A stretch of 5,977 bases of DNA, taken from an uncultured Prevotella sp. GTDB taxonomy: Bacteria; Bacteroidota; Bacteroidia; Bacteroidales; Bacteroidaceae. Both the position numbers and the translations under genes were made by a program. The notes beneath the pieces are model-generated. The model saw nothing but the letters and a program-made list of their open reading frames with translations, had not been told where the DNA came from and made no database searches. The stretch covers positions 1 through 5,977 of the forward strand of contig URFI01000138.1 in assembly GCA_900547085.1 (NCBI GenBank). The letters run 5' to 3'. Shown here piece after piece: positions 5,579-5,977 of the stretch (positions are counted from its first letter, which is position 1; each line of letters starts with the position of its first letter).

Positions 5579-5977
5579 CTTCCAATAGCACACTAATACC
5601 GTTTATCCTGAGATTATTATTTTCCACTTTAAGCTCGTAATATAGTACTACATCATATTTTCCCTGCTTACCATTTATAGTAGTCATAAAAACCTGATAG
5701 CACACACGATAGATATTAGCAGAATATTTACTTACTTTTATCGTTTCGAGAGAATATTCATCAAAGCCATAATCTGAGGTTATCAAATCATGATCTAATC
5801 CATTTTCATTCAGCTCTTTTACCAATTTTCCAAACAACCGGTTGGTACAGGTTTTATGATACAATTCTATCAACTGCTTGTTTATACTACTTGGAGAGGA
5901 TTTGCTTTCCCGAATACGAGTATTGCATACCAATACTTTCTTTAAGAAAGTTTCTGTTTTTGAATTTTGAGCCTGTA
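5553..5977 (-). CDS. Probable exported protein of unknown family (N-terminus beyond right edge)
   Basis: The frame stays open from the TAA at 5553 to the window edge, giving 140 visible residues. The first visible residues, QAQNSKTETFLKK, look like the junction after a signal peptide as often seen in Bacteroidales exported proteins, with cleavage probably around QA/QN; this is inferred since the signal segment lies outside. The body is mixed alpha/beta: a helical first half (INKQLIELYHKTC, LFGKLVKELNENG), then beta-like strands (YRVCYQVFMTT, YDVVLYYELKVENNNLRING), resembling small NTF2-like or DUF3828-like periplasmic proteins in general layout only. The codons are AT-rich. It lies directly upstream of the RHS-like fragment, so an immunity-protein role is possible but unproven. 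TTG 5933 as a start would cut into the continuous frame and is not preferred. Confidence 0.65.
   Translation of the reverse strand, partial: QAQNSKTETFLKKVLVCNTRIRESKSSPSSINKQLIELYHKTCTNRLFGKLVKELNENGLDHDLITSDYGFDEYSLETIKVSKYSANIYRVCYQVFMTTINGKQGKYDVVLYYELKVENNNLRINGISVLLEDGTICRIV

Overview
The window looks like a chromosomal segment from a member of the Bacteroidota, most likely the Bacteroidales (Prevotella/Bacteroides type). The reasons are two perfect matches to the Bacteroidetes -7 promoter element TAnnTTTG placed sensibly upstream of genes, start regions mostly lacking a strong Shine-Dalgarno sequence, the PstS-like lipoprotein and RHS-tail style of sequence, and moderate GC content. 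No rRNA, tRNA, CRISPR array or intact insertion sequence was seen.

Left part (1-1193, minus strand): a translesion-synthesis operon umuD-umuC. umuC runs off the left edge, so only its N-terminal 232 codons are present. umuD is complete, ends one base before umuC, and has the self-cleavage site and Ser/Lys dyad. Upstream of umuD, a TAnnTTTG promoter element overlaps a near-perfect 20-bp palindrome, the layout expected of a repressor operator and a good candidate for the SOS switch of this operon.

Centre (1194-3585): about 440 bases without a convincing gene, then one plus-strand gene for a large membrane iron-sulfur protein. It joins a NapH/CcoG-type membrane electron-transfer module to an internal twin-arginine-like segment and a NapG/NapF-like polyferredoxin. 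After it come about 440 bases with no intact gene but two stretches that look like decayed coding sequence.

Right part (3586-5977, minus strand): a PstS-like substrate-binding lipoprotein without adjacent pstCAB genes, preceded by a 20-bp near-palindrome; a small YccF-family membrane protein built from two internal repeats, with its own promoter element; a 74-codon fragment resembling the conserved tail of RHS polymorphic toxins; and a probable exported protein of unknown family cut by the right edge. The last two may be remnants of an RHS toxin/immunity locus continuing beyond the window.

The genes do not form one pathway. The window joins independent units: DNA-damage tolerance, membrane electron transfer, ligand binding, a small membrane protein and a possible interbacterial-competition remnant, separated by gene-poor spacers with signs of decay. 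No complete new system is visible. The best leads are the umuDC operator, the topology of the Fe-S fusion and the RHS-like right edge.
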